This document shows positions 6,194-13,713 of a stretch of DNA of 21,263 bases, in pieces (within the stretch, counting starts at the first letter, position 1; the number at the start of each line of letters is the position of its first letter). Origin of the DNA: Pseudomonadales bacterium (lineage in GTDB: Bacteria; Pseudomonadota; Gammaproteobacteria; Steroidobacterales; Steroidobacteraceae); NCBI GenBank assembly GCA_020442965.1, contig JAGRJB010000005.1, positions 1 through 21,263 of the forward strand, written 5' to 3'. The notes under the pieces are model-generated. The model was not told the origin of the DNA, did not search any database, and saw nothing but the letters and a program-made list of their open reading frames with translations. Both the position numbers and the translations under genes were made by a program.

Positions 6194-7697
6194 TGAGACG
6201 CGGCAGCGAATCGGCAAAATCCGCCAGAGCCCGCGTCTCGTCCGACGCGGGATTCTCGGCAGCGATCACCACCAGCGTCGCGCGTTCCGAATGCCCGCCG
6301 AGAATCGCGAGTAACGACTCGCCGATCAGCCGAACCCGACTGGGTGTTGCGCGCGCGCCGTGCAGATAGGTGTGCCACGTGATCATGCGTTCGCCGCCCG
6401 TCTGTGCGAGATTGACGGATTCGGCCAACATGACTCCGTCTGTCGTCTTGCGTTCGCGGGTTGCAACCAGCCGCCAGCGATTAGGATCGACCACCCGATC
6501 GTTAGCGCCCAACAGGTCGGTCGTGCGATCAAGCGTGCGTGCTTGAGCGAGTCCGAGTCGAAGTCGGCCGAGCCGCGGGTGATCGTAACGTCCGCAACGC
6601 ATCTGCACGTCGGGCAGAAAGTTGAACGGTGCGCAGCTCGCGTCGAGTTCTCGAAGCCGCCAGTCGCCAACTTGCTCGGGTAGGACCAGCTCCGTGCCAG
6701 TGCGGGCGTCCGCGTGCGACAGTGCGCCGGCAGCGAGTGGTCCGGCCAAGATCACGATCAAGCAAAGGGCGGCAAGAGCCGGACGCGCAATCGTACCGCG
6801 CTGAGCGTGCACCATTCGCGACTGATCCGGATGCTGCTGAACGCTTGCCAGCGTGCCGCGCTGCTCGCGCCGCGCCAGCCACGCGCCAGTCGCGAACAGA
6901 ATCAGCATCAATACGCCGAAGAAGACCGCACCATGTATGAAATGATCGATGCCGAGCGCGTGCTCCATGCCGAACCATTGGCCGATCACTACCAGCAGAT
7001 AGGCGCGCAGGGCATTGCCGACGATCGGCACCGCGATCGCCAAAGCCATGAAAATGCTGCGGTAGCGCACTGTCGCCAGTCGCAAATACGCAAATAGCGC
7101 GCCTGCGGTGACCGCCGCCATCAGATAACGGACGCCGCTGCAAGCCTCCGCGACGGCGAAATCACCCGCGGTGGTGCTGAACAGCATGCCCTCACGTACT
7201 ACGTAGAAGCCGGACAGACGCAATAGACCCACGGTCGCGGTGGCGGTCCACTCCATGAGACCCGGAACGAAGCCCTCGCTGAACGGTACCGCAAGAAACG
7301 CGAACGCCGCCGCAAACCATAGGTGGCGCATGGCGCCAACGCCCACCATCGCCCAGACCGTCGCAACCAACAATGTCACGAACGCCAGTTGTGCCACCAC
7401 GTTCACGTGCAGCGTCTGGGTGGGTATCCATACGATGACCGCGGCCAACATGACTAACAGGCCACGCATGTCGGGGTGTTTGACGGCTCGCTGCAGCACT
7501 CCGCGCTGACGCCAGACCAGCCAGGCACAGATCGGTGGAACGAGCCAGCCATGCACGTAGTCGCGCGAGTGCGTCCAGATGCCGGCCATGTCGAGTATTG
7601 TTTCGCGATACGCTATCGCTATTGCTACCAATAGCGCGAAGACCAACCACCAGACTTGTCGGTCGGTGGTTGCGGATGCGCTCGAGTCGTTAGCCAC
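6183..7697 (-). CDS. xrtA: Exosortase A with C-terminal EpsI domain
   Basis: Inner-membrane cysteine transpeptidase-like enzyme that recognises the PEP-CTERM tail of exported proteins, cleaves it and probably attaches the protein to another molecule. 504 residues. The N-terminal part (about 15-275) is a multi-pass membrane domain with the exosortase residues Cys186 in AEACSGVRYLMA, Arg231 in GNALRAYLL and His252 in GIDHFIHGAVFFG. The C-terminal part (about 300-504) is an EpsI domain (GDWRLRE, NRWRLVATRE, ERMITWHTYLHG) after one more membrane segment near 303-325; the XrtA-EpsI fusion is common in proteobacteria. The gene starts with GTG 7697 and overlaps the prsT stop by 8 bases, implying translational coupling. 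It is the last gene of the long minus-strand operon. A likely substrate is encoded at 18409-18924. Confidence 0.93.
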   Translation of the reverse strand: MANDSSASATTDRQVWWLVFALLVAIAIAYRETILDMAGIWTHSRDYVHGWLVPPICAWLVWRQRGVLQRAVKHPDMRGLLVMLAAVIVWIPTQTLHVNVVAQLAFVTLLVATVWAMVGVGAMRHLWFAAAFAFLAVPFSEGFVPGLMEWTATATVGLLRLSGFYVVREGMLFSTTAGDFAVAEACSGVRYLMAAVTAGALFAYLRLATVRYRSIFMALAIAVPIVGNALRAYLLVVIGQWFGMEHALGIDHFIHGAVFFGVLMLILFATGAWLARREQRGTLASVQQHPDQSRMVHAQRGTIARPALAALCLIVILAGPLAAGALSHADARTGTELVLPEQVGDWRLRELDASCAPFNFLPDVQMRCGRYDHPRLGRLRLGLAQARTLDRTTDLLGANDRVVDPNRWRLVATRERKTTDGVMLAESVNLAQTGGERMITWHTYLHGARATPSRVRLIGESLLAILGGHSERATLVVIAAENPASDETRALADFADSLPRLSRR

Positions 7698-10164
7698 GCG
7701 CCGCCGCGCGCAATTTATCGAGCAATTCGCGCGCCGCCTGCTGTTCGGCGAACACCGCGCCGCCGCTCGTGAGCAACTCCAGATGCGTGATCGCTTCGTC
7801 CTGCGACCCGCTGCTCGCGAGTGCGACCGCGAGATGGTAGCGGATCATTGGATTGCGCGGCAGCTTGGTCAACGCGTCTCGCAGGATCGGCACAGCTTCC
7901 TTCGCCCGACCACTTTCAGCCAGGGCCCAGCCGTAGGTGTCCGCGACCTGCGGCGAGGCCGCGCCGACGCGAAACGCGTTGCCTGCTAGATGCAGTGCTT
8001 CGGCGTGCTTGCCTTGTTGCAGGCGCATCCACGCGAGGTTATTGAGGGCGATCAGATTGTTGGCATCGTCGCGCAGTACCGCAACATAGGCCCGCTCCGC
8101 GCCCGCCGCATCACCCGTGGATTCGGTGAACTGCGCGAGCAGTGCGCGGCTCGAAGCGTCGTCTGGTGAGCGTGCGATCCAGCGACGCAGGGGCCCAGCG
8201 GGATCGGGCTGATTCCCCGCCAGTCGCGCACGGAATTCCTTCTGGGCGAGTGCACCGGACGGCCGCGCGGCGTAGGCCTGGCCGAACTCACGCGCCGCGG
8301 CGCCGAAATCTCCAATGCTCGCCGCCAGTTCGCCTTGCAGATCGCCCAATACTTCGGGCGGCGGCCGCACACGCGCCAGCAGTTTGATCTGCTCGCGGGC
8401 TTCATCGCCACGATTCGCCATCAGGGCTGTCGATGCCAGCACGCTGCGCGGTAGCCACGCATTGGGCTCGTTCGTAAGCGCCTCGTTCGCGGTGCGTTCC
8501 GCGTCCGGCAGTCGACGCTGCATCAGGTAGGCCGACGCGAGTTCCGCGAGCACCGCCGCACTGCCCGGCGATTCTTGTGCCAGTGGTTCGAGCAGGCGCA
8601 CCGCCGTCGCTGCATCGTGGCGACCAATCGCGGCGCGGGCACTCTGCAAGCGGATCGACGCATCGTTCGGATCGCGCTCAGCGGCGATCGCCAAATCGCT
8701 CGCGGCCTGTTGAGGCCGACCCAGGACGCCTTCCAGCTGGCTCATCGCGAGCCAGATCGACGCGGACGCGGGCCGGCGCTTGCGCAGTTGCTCGAGCAAC
8801 GCGATCGCCCTGGGTTTCCTGCCGACGAGCAGCATGGCTTCGGCGGACATGATCGACTCAGCGTCACTGTCAGGCGCCTGGCTCGCGAGCGCTTCGGCCG
8901 CACGGCCCGCCTCGGTTGCATCGCCAGCGCCCACGAGCGCTCGAACGAGTAACAACCGCTCACGCGCGGTCGGTTTGATGACCGCTTGCAGTGTGCTAAC
9001 AGCGTCCGCGAAGCGACCAGCCGCGATGTGACGTTCTGCGAGCTCCAGACGTTTGCTCTCCTCACGCGCGGCCTGCGGATCGGTCGCGAGCGGTCCGTCT
9101 GATCGCAATCGGTCGCTAACAGCGATGTCAGCCAACATTCGGCGTGCGCGCAAGTCACGTGGGTTGGCCGCCAGGATTTCCTTGAGCGCACCGCGCGCAA
9201 TATCGTACTTGCCCTGCTGCAGGTAGGACCCGGCGATGAGCAGCCGCGTTTCAACACTTTCGGGGTTGCGTTTGAGCAAGCTATTCAGCGCCGCGTCGGC
9301 CTCGGCGGACTTGCCTTCGACCAGGGCGAGCCGGGCGCGCATGCCGAGCGCCGCGTCCGATTCAGGCGCCATGCGCGTGAGCGCGGCGAGCGCATCGCGA
9401 GCGCCGGCCAGATCGCGTCGCTGCAATGCGTCGACGCCAGCGTATTCGATCGCCACTTGGGCCAGATTGTCGTCGTGGCGCTTGTTGGCGGCGGCGACTA
9501 CTGCCGCGAAGGTCTTGGCGGCAGCGGGGTCGCCGGCACGCGTCTCGAGCTTACCGAGCTCGAGCTGCAGGGGTAAGTTGTTAGGGTCGAGTCGAGCGGC
9601 CTTGCGCAGCATTGCAACGGCCGCGTTGGTGTCTTCGTCCTGCTCGATAGCTGCCGCCAGCGCCAGCAACGTTGGCAAATCCCCGGGCTCGGCGCGCAAG
9701 GCAGTGTCGAGTTCGGTGCGTGCCTCCGCGGGGCGATTGAGGCCGATATAGGCCCACCCGCGTACCCGCGCCATCTCAACGGTGTTGGTACTGAAGCTGT
9801 CATTTCCCGAGGCGATATCGAGCGCGCGCTGATACTGTCCCTGACCGATCAACGATTGCGCCATGACGATGCTGGTCTGCGAGGGCGACAGACCCAGAGC
9901 CTCGGCTCGCTCCGCCTCCTGGTACGCGCCTTTATAGTCACCCGCGTCAGCCAGAACCCCGGCGAGCACGAGGCGCAAACCGGCGTCTCGCGGATTCTTG
10001 TCGGTGAGATTGCGTGCGATGACCGCCGCCGCACGATAGTCGCCACTGCGCCGTGCAGCCTCCAATTGCTCGCGATCACGCTGCGGATTGTCGATCAGTC
10101 CACAGCCCACCAGTACGAGAGCCGTGAGTAGCGGCGCAATCATGCCCAATGAGCGTCTGCTCAT
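7690..10164 (-). CDS. prsT: PEP-CTERM system TPR-repeat lipoprotein PrsT
   Basis: Large TPR protein that regularly accompanies exosortase A and is thought to act as a periplasmic scaffold for EPS or PEP-CTERM protein handling; its exact function is not established. From ATG 10164 it has 824 residues, with GGAGG about 11 bases upstream and a lipoprotein signal ending LVGC (Cys21); the open frame from 10209 adds 15 residues that do not fit. Almost the whole mature part is tandem 34-residue TPR units: A-x-x-A-E-R-AEALG patterns from about 60, the NNLPLQLELGKLETRAGD type, and NLIALNNLAWMRLQQGKHAEAL near the C-terminus. Neighbouring xrtA and its length fit the PrsT family. The 64 bases between it and the upstream lipoprotein gene hold no obvious promoter, so it likely belongs to the same operon. 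Confidence 0.9.
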   Translation of the reverse strand: MSRRSLGMIAPLLTALVLVGCGLIDNPQRDREQLEAARRSGDYRAAAVIARNLTDKNPRDAGLRLVLAGVLADAGDYKGAYQEAERAEALGLSPSQTSIVMAQSLIGQGQYQRALDIASGNDSFSTNTVEMARVRGWAYIGLNRPAEARTELDTALRAEPGDLPTLLALAAAIEQDEDTNAAVAMLRKAARLDPNNLPLQLELGKLETRAGDPAAAKTFAAVVAAANKRHDDNLAQVAIEYAGVDALQRRDLAGARDALAALTRMAPESDAALGMRARLALVEGKSAEADAALNSLLKRNPESVETRLLIAGSYLQQGKYDIARGALKEILAANPRDLRARRMLADIAVSDRLRSDGPLATDPQAAREESKRLELAERHIAAGRFADAVSTLQAVIKPTARERLLLVRALVGAGDATEAGRAAEALASQAPDSDAESIMSAEAMLLVGRKPRAIALLEQLRKRRPASASIWLAMSQLEGVLGRPQQAASDLAIAAERDPNDASIRLQSARAAIGRHDAATAVRLLEPLAQESPGSAAVLAELASAYLMQRRLPDAERTANEALTNEPNAWLPRSVLASTALMANRGDEAREQIKLLARVRPPPEVLGDLQGELAASIGDFGAAAREFGQAYAARPSGALAQKEFRARLAGNQPDPAGPLRRWIARSPDDASSRALLAQFTESTGDAAGAERAYVAVLRDDANNLIALNNLAWMRLQQGKHAEALHLAGNAFRVGAASPQVADTYGWALAESGRAKEAVPILRDALTKLPRNPMIRYHLAVALASSGSQDEAITHLELLTSGGAVFAEQQAARELLDKLRAAARG

Positions 10165-10228
10165 GTCGATCTCGACCTCCAGCCGCAAGGCGCGCGGGTG
10201 ACCGCGCAAGAGTAGTCTAGTGCCTTGA

Positions 10229-11050
10229 TCACCGCAGCGCGTTCGCCACGGCCAGCACGAAACCTGTCGCGAGTCTGCGCTGGCCCGCCGTGTTCAAGTG
10301 ACCACCGTCGGTGGTGTACTCGGCTGCCAGCGTCTCGACGTGCCGACCTTCGGTCTCGAAACCATTCGCACTGCCGTCGGCCCGGGTCGATTCCAGACGC
10401 GCAACGTCGAACAGCGGACGGTTGGCAAACGCCGCGCGAACGGCGTCGTTGAACTGATTGCGGCGCAGATTGGCGCTATCCGTCCACGTCGCCCGGCCCA
10501 ATAGCCGCTTGAGCGCCGTTCGCCAACCGGGAGGATCGGCGTGCAGCGGGATCGTGGCAATGACGAGCCGCAGTTGTGGGTGCCGCATTTGCACGCGCTT
10601 GAGCGCTGCGACGTACTCGTCGAACAGCTCACCGGCCGTGGCCACATTCGACTCGTCGTCGAGATCCACATAGCAGAACTTCAAGACGGCCACGTCGTAG
10701 TACGGCTCGACAGACTGATCGAGGATTGCATTGAATGCCTCGCATTTGGACGCCGGATCGCCGTTGCTGCCAATATTCGTGTTGAACAGTCCAGGTGCCC
10801 GATCGGGAGGCCGGTCATCGATCGCCACGACGCGCACGGGCACGTGATATTCGACCGACAGACTCTCGACGCCGCGCAGGATATCGCGCCCAACGGACTG
10901 ATGCCCGAAGAAAATGCGCGCGCGTGATAGAGTCGTTAGTGCGGCGCGCACTTCGGCGCCCGGGTGCGCCTGTTGCGCAGGATGTTCGGGCTGGCAACCC
11001 ACGGCAGTGCTCAATGCCAACGCGATCAGGGTGGCGACACTCGGGCGCAT
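10229..11050 (-). CDS. SGNH-hydrolase-like lipoprotein
   Basis: 273-residue protein with a signal peptide ending AVGC (Cys19), so probably anchored in a membrane on the periplasmic side. It resembles SGNH/GDSL esterases: an N-terminal block IFFGHQSVG (46-54) with candidate nucleophile Ser52 in GHQS in place of the usual GDS, and a C-terminal DGGHLNTAGQ (248-257) giving the Asp-x-x-His pair (D248, H251). It may remove or transfer O-acyl groups on the EPS (inference). ATG 11050 lies 3 bases after the acyltransferase stop, so they are co-transcribed. The -3 lipobox residue is Ala rather than Leu, so lipidation is likely but not certain. Function is assigned by fold pattern only. Confidence 0.7.
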   Translation of the reverse strand: MRPSVATLIALALSTAVGCQPEHPAQQAHPGAEVRAALTTLSRARIFFGHQSVGRDILRGVESLSVEYHVPVRVVAIDDRPPDRAPGLFNTNIGSNGDPASKCEAFNAILDQSVEPYYDVAVLKFCYVDLDDESNVATAGELFDEYVAALKRVQMRHPQLRLVIATIPLHADPPGWRTALKRLLGRATWTDSANLRRNQFNDAVRAAFANRPLFDVARLESTRADGSANGFETEGRHVETLAAEYTTDGGHLNTAGQRRLATGFVLAVANALR

Positions 11051-11053
11051 TGC

Positions 11054-11656
11054 CTAGCGCGCATCCGTGGTTCCGGACGCGGTTGCCAGCCGCAGCGCCG
11101 GGACGGAATCCGCACCGGATCCGACCGGCGCCTTACGCCACGCGACTACGCGGCCGGGATTGCCGGCCACGATTGCGTAGGCCGGCACCGCTTTGGACAA
11201 CACGGTGCCAGCCGACACGATCGCGCCTCGGCCGATCCGCACACCCGGCATGACGAAGACATTCGCACCCAACCACACATCATCCTCGATGAAAACCGGT
11301 TCCTGATCATAGCCTTGCCCCTTCCACGGTGTATCGGGGTCGCTGAAGCGATGATTCACCGACCAGATCTTCGTGTCCGGGCCCATGCCAACGTGGTTGC
11401 CAATGGTCACACCGCCGCCCGCCGTGATGAAAACGCCGGCGGCCAGACTACAGTGATCGCCAATGTGCAGCTTCTTCGGACTAACTATTCGCACGTTCTC
11501 GTGAAATATGTTGTTGGCTCCGGCGCCGCCCAAAGCTCGTCGCAGAAATCTTGCGCGCAACCAGATACCAGTGTGTCCCGGAACGTGTCGCAGTATCCAG
11601 CCGGGGAACATGCGCAGGTCGTCCGTCATTTTCCAGTATTTCGTCTTGATGCTCAC
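11054..11656 (-). CDS. Hexapeptide-repeat (left-handed beta-helix) O-acyltransferase
   Basis: Cytoplasmic acyltransferase of the WbbJ/LacA/Xat type, 200 residues, likely adding acetyl or another acyl group from a CoA donor to a sugar of the EPS unit or its precursor. Hexapeptide pattern: VRIVSPKKLHIGDHCSLAAGVFITAGGGVTIGNHVG, split across 55-70 and 71-90, then VFIEDDVWLGANVFVMPGVRIGRGAIVSAGTVLSK in the second half. His102 in SVNHRFSD is the expected catalytic base, and the following loop DPDTPWKGQGYDQEP is typical. The ending AIVAGNPGRVVAWRK is the usual family C-terminus, with about 25 extra residues after it. It starts with GTG 11656: AAGGAG lies eight bases upstream inside the end of the methyltransferase gene and decides this start. 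Substrate not known. Confidence 0.85.
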   Translation of the reverse strand: MSIKTKYWKMTDDLRMFPGWILRHVPGHTGIWLRARFLRRALGGAGANNIFHENVRIVSPKKLHIGDHCSLAAGVFITAGGGVTIGNHVGMGPDTKIWSVNHRFSDPDTPWKGQGYDQEPVFIEDDVWLGANVFVMPGVRIGRGAIVSAGTVLSKAVPAYAIVAGNPGRVVAWRKAPVGSGADSVPALRLATASGTTDAR

Positions 11657-11660
11657 GACG

Positions 11661-12467
11661 TCATCTCCTTAACCTGCAGAGCATGGCCTCCATGCTCGGG
11701 CCTTCGGCCAATACAGAGCCCAGCGTCGAATCTATCGCATACGTCAGCGGCCCCATCACACCGGGCAATCGCTGCATCCACGGATACGTCCAGTCCCAAG
11801 CAGCGTCGAGCACACGGCAGAGCCTCGCTGGAACCTCGTCACACACCTGAACCATGGTGAAGAAAACCGGAACCCGGGCGACGATCTCGAAACCAGTCGC
11901 ATGCAGGGTGTCCGTATAGGCTTGCAGGTTTCGCCACGTGATGACACCGCGCTCCCAGGTCTCGCCGTGTCTGAACTGTTCGATGATCAGAAACAAACCG
12001 CCGGCGCTGAGTGATTCCGCAACCGTACGTAAGGTCCTCGACCACGTCGCATCGTCGGCGAGGTAGTACAGCACGTCGGCTGCCGTTACAAGATCGAAGG
12101 GTGGATCGAGCCGCGAGGCGAACGCCGGGTCGCTGAAGTCCCCGCACGCGAAGCGGTGCTCCGGGTAGCGCGTCTGCAGAGCCGACACCGCCCGCGCACT
12201 CAAATCGATTCCCGTGACCTGGGCCCCGCCGCGGACCCAATCGGCGACGTAGACACCGGTGCCCACGCCCAATTCGAGTACTCGCTTGCCGGCGAGCGAG
12301 AATTGCGCGCGTCGTAGCAGCCGCTGCAGACAATCCCGCTTACGGCGATAGAGCCAGGTATTGAATCGCAGCGGTAGATCCCGATGGCCGGAGCGATTGA
12401 TATCGAGCTGCTGGTAGCGCTCGTCCCAGTATTCCTGAATCGACGGGCGTGCCAGCTTATCCGACAT
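11661..12467 (-). CDS. Class I SAM-dependent methyltransferase
   Basis: 268-residue cytoplasmic methyltransferase from ATG 12467. Seen: SAM-binding motif I VLELGVGTG (63-71), acidic motif II residue D88 in VTGIDLS, D110 in FACGD and a motif IV-like FDLVTAADVLYYL. The C-terminal part (WDWTYPWMQRLPG) is not recognised. The start overlaps the stop of the NadE-like gene by 11 bases (ATGTCGGATAA), and its last codons carry the ribosome binding site of the acyltransferase, so translation of all three is linked. Possible roles are O-methylation of an EPS sugar, or modification of the group made by the AsnB/carrier/NadE enzymes upstream; the sequence does not decide. The open frame from 12506 adds 13 residues with no support. 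Confidence 0.85.
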   Translation of the reverse strand: MSDKLARPSIQEYWDERYQQLDINRSGHRDLPLRFNTWLYRRKRDCLQRLLRRAQFSLAGKRVLELGVGTGVYVADWVRGGAQVTGIDLSARAVSALQTRYPEHRFACGDFSDPAFASRLDPPFDLVTAADVLYYLADDATWSRTLRTVAESLSAGGLFLIIEQFRHGETWERGVITWRNLQAYTDTLHATGFEIVARVPVFFTMVQVCDEVPARLCRVLDAAWDWTYPWMQRLPGVMGPLTYAIDSTLGSVLAEGPSMEAMLCRLRR

Positions 12468-13431
12468 CGGCGATCTCTTCGACCAGCAGGGGCGCAAGAT
12501 GACCATAGCGTGTCGATGCTCGCTTGGCGTCTATATCAGCGTATGCGCGCAGGACTTGTTCCTCGGTCAAGCCGGCCGCGCTAGCGACCTCTCTGGCGGC
12601 CACGCCGTGGTTGCGCCCGAACAGGCACAGATCGAGCTTGTCGTACGGCAAGCCGAAATAGAACTCATCTTGACCTTGCGGCAACGAATACGTATCGGTA
12701 GTCGGTGCACGGCTGCGGATGGGTGCCGGAATATCCAGCCATTGTGCTAGTTGATAGACCTGTGTCTTGTATAGATGGGCGATCGGCTTCAGATCCGCCG
12801 CTCCGTCACCCTGTTTGACGAAGAATCCCTGGTCGTACTCGAGTCGGTTCGGTGTTCCGGCTACCGCGTAGTTCAGACGATCGGCGTGCATGTATTCGAC
12901 CATCTTGCGGACTCGTTGTTTGTAGTTAGTGGCCGCAATGATCTCCAGATAGACCGCAAACGGCAAGCGTCGCCTGACCTCCAGCCCGGTCGGGGACCGC
13001 GCTACTACCGACAAGAAGCTCAATCCCTGATGATCCGAGCCTGGCGCGACGACCTTGAACTTCCAATCGGCCGCGAATTCCGGAATAACCGCGCCAACCG
13101 CCGCATTGCGCAATTGATAACAACCCAAGGCCGCGAGCGCTGGCGCGACATCCTGTTGCACGGATTCGATTCCAAGCTGCGTAGCCAGCAGCTCACCGAG
13201 CGACAGCGATTCCGGATCAGAGTCGGCTTCCGGCATGAACAAGCCAAAAACGCGCTTGGCGCCCACAGCCTCGACGGCCAATGCCGCCGTAACGCTGCTG
13301 TCGATGCCGCCGGACAACCCGAGCACGATTCCCCGCCGACGCAGCGACTGAAGTTGTGTGCGAATCGCGGCCGCGATGCGCGTCACTTCGGCCTGTGGAT
13401 CGAGAGCTAGAACTGCCGCCGAGAAGGCCAT
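12457..13431 (-). CDS. nadE: NadE-like ATP-pyrophosphatase amidating enzyme, probably not housekeeping
   Basis: NAD synthetases adenylate a carboxylate with ATP and displace AMP with ammonia. Seen: P-loop SGGIDSS (40-46), a NYKQRVRKM segment equivalent to the NadE N-x-x-ARxR region, GTPNRLEYDQGFFVKQGDGAADLKP (in two parts) and LYKTQVYQLA, all diagnostic of the family. It is about 324 residues: longer than typical ammonia-dependent NadE (about 275) and far shorter than the glutamine-dependent form; it has no glutaminase domain. The extra length is mainly around residues 85-150. Its place between a carrier protein and a methyltransferase suggests a dedicated role on another substrate, perhaps with ammonia from AsnB (inference). 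ATG 13431 has GGTGG about nine bases upstream; GTG 13443 is the alternative. It overlaps the methyltransferase start. Confidence 0.82.
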   Translation of the reverse strand: MAFSAAVLALDPQAEVTRIAAAIRTQLQSLRRRGIVLGLSGGIDSSVTAALAVEAVGAKRVFGLFMPEADSDPESLSLGELLATQLGIESVQQDVAPALAALGCYQLRNAAVGAVIPEFAADWKFKVVAPGSDHQGLSFLSVVARSPTGLEVRRRLPFAVYLEIIAATNYKQRVRKMVEYMHADRLNYAVAGTPNRLEYDQGFFVKQGDGAADLKPIAHLYKTQVYQLAQWLDIPAPIRSRAPTTDTYSLPQGQDEFYFGLPYDKLDLCLFGRNHGVAAREVASAAGLTEEQVLRAYADIDAKRASTRYGHLAPLLVEEIADVG

Positions 13432-13449
13432 TGTATTAGCCACCGAGCT

Positions 13450-13713
13450 TCAACCGCCGACAAGGCGCCGGCCCACGAAGCGCGCCAGATTGTCGACGGA
13501 GTCAAGGTTGTCGCGCACCAGATCGGTGTCTTTCACTTGTATGCCGAGCGCACCCTCCAGAAACTCCACCAGCTCGAGCGCACCTATGGAATCGATCGTG
13601 CCGGTCTCGAGAAATGACTGATCGTCCGCGGGCATGGCGGAGCCGTCGCCCATCAGAAAATTCTCGATGACGAACTTCCGGATAGTGTCGCGAATTTCTG
13701 CATCCGTCTTCAC
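13450..13713 (-). CDS. Acyl carrier protein (stand-alone)
   Basis: 87-residue four-helix carrier protein. The phosphopantetheine attachment site is Ser42 in TIDSIGALELVEFLE, a standard D-S-x-G-x-x-E-L carrier motif; the rest fits (acidic, FLETGTIDSIGAL then VKDTDLVRDNLDSVDNLARFV). It carries an acyl or aminoacyl group as a thioester in the cytoplasm. Unlike housekeeping AcpP it is not near fatty-acid genes but between an AsnB-type amidotransferase and a NadE-like enzyme, and it more closely resembles specialised carriers such as DltC or NRPS-type single domains (impression, not alignment). GTG 13713 overlaps the asnB stop as GTGA, with GGAG five bases before it; the NadE-like gene begins within about 20 bases of its stop. 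A matching PPTase lies at 20264-21016. Confidence 0.9.
   Translation of the reverse strand: MKTDAEIRDTIRKFVIENFLMGDGSAMPADDQSFLETGTIDSIGALELVEFLEGALGIQVKDTDLVRDNLDSVDNLARFVGRRLVGG

Noticed and set aside
5546..6217. Open minus-strand frame of 223 codons opposite the jelly-roll gene
   Set aside because: Composition is Arg/Gly/Ala-rich without motifs, and it is an expected by-product of GC-rich codon use in the real plus-strand gene.
9236..9751. Ser/Ala-rich plus-strand frame opposite prsT
   Set aside because: Low-complexity antisense of the Ala/Leu-rich TPR helices; no start signal or motif.
10165..10228. Possible sigma-54 promoter before prsT (GGCAC followed by TTGC)
   Set aside because: The two elements are several bases too far apart for a -24/-12 promoter.
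10964..11860. Open plus-strand frame of 298 codons across three minus-strand genes
   Set aside because: It crosses the acyltransferase and methyltransferase genes, whose motifs and ribosome binding site are clear; the product has no recognisable features.
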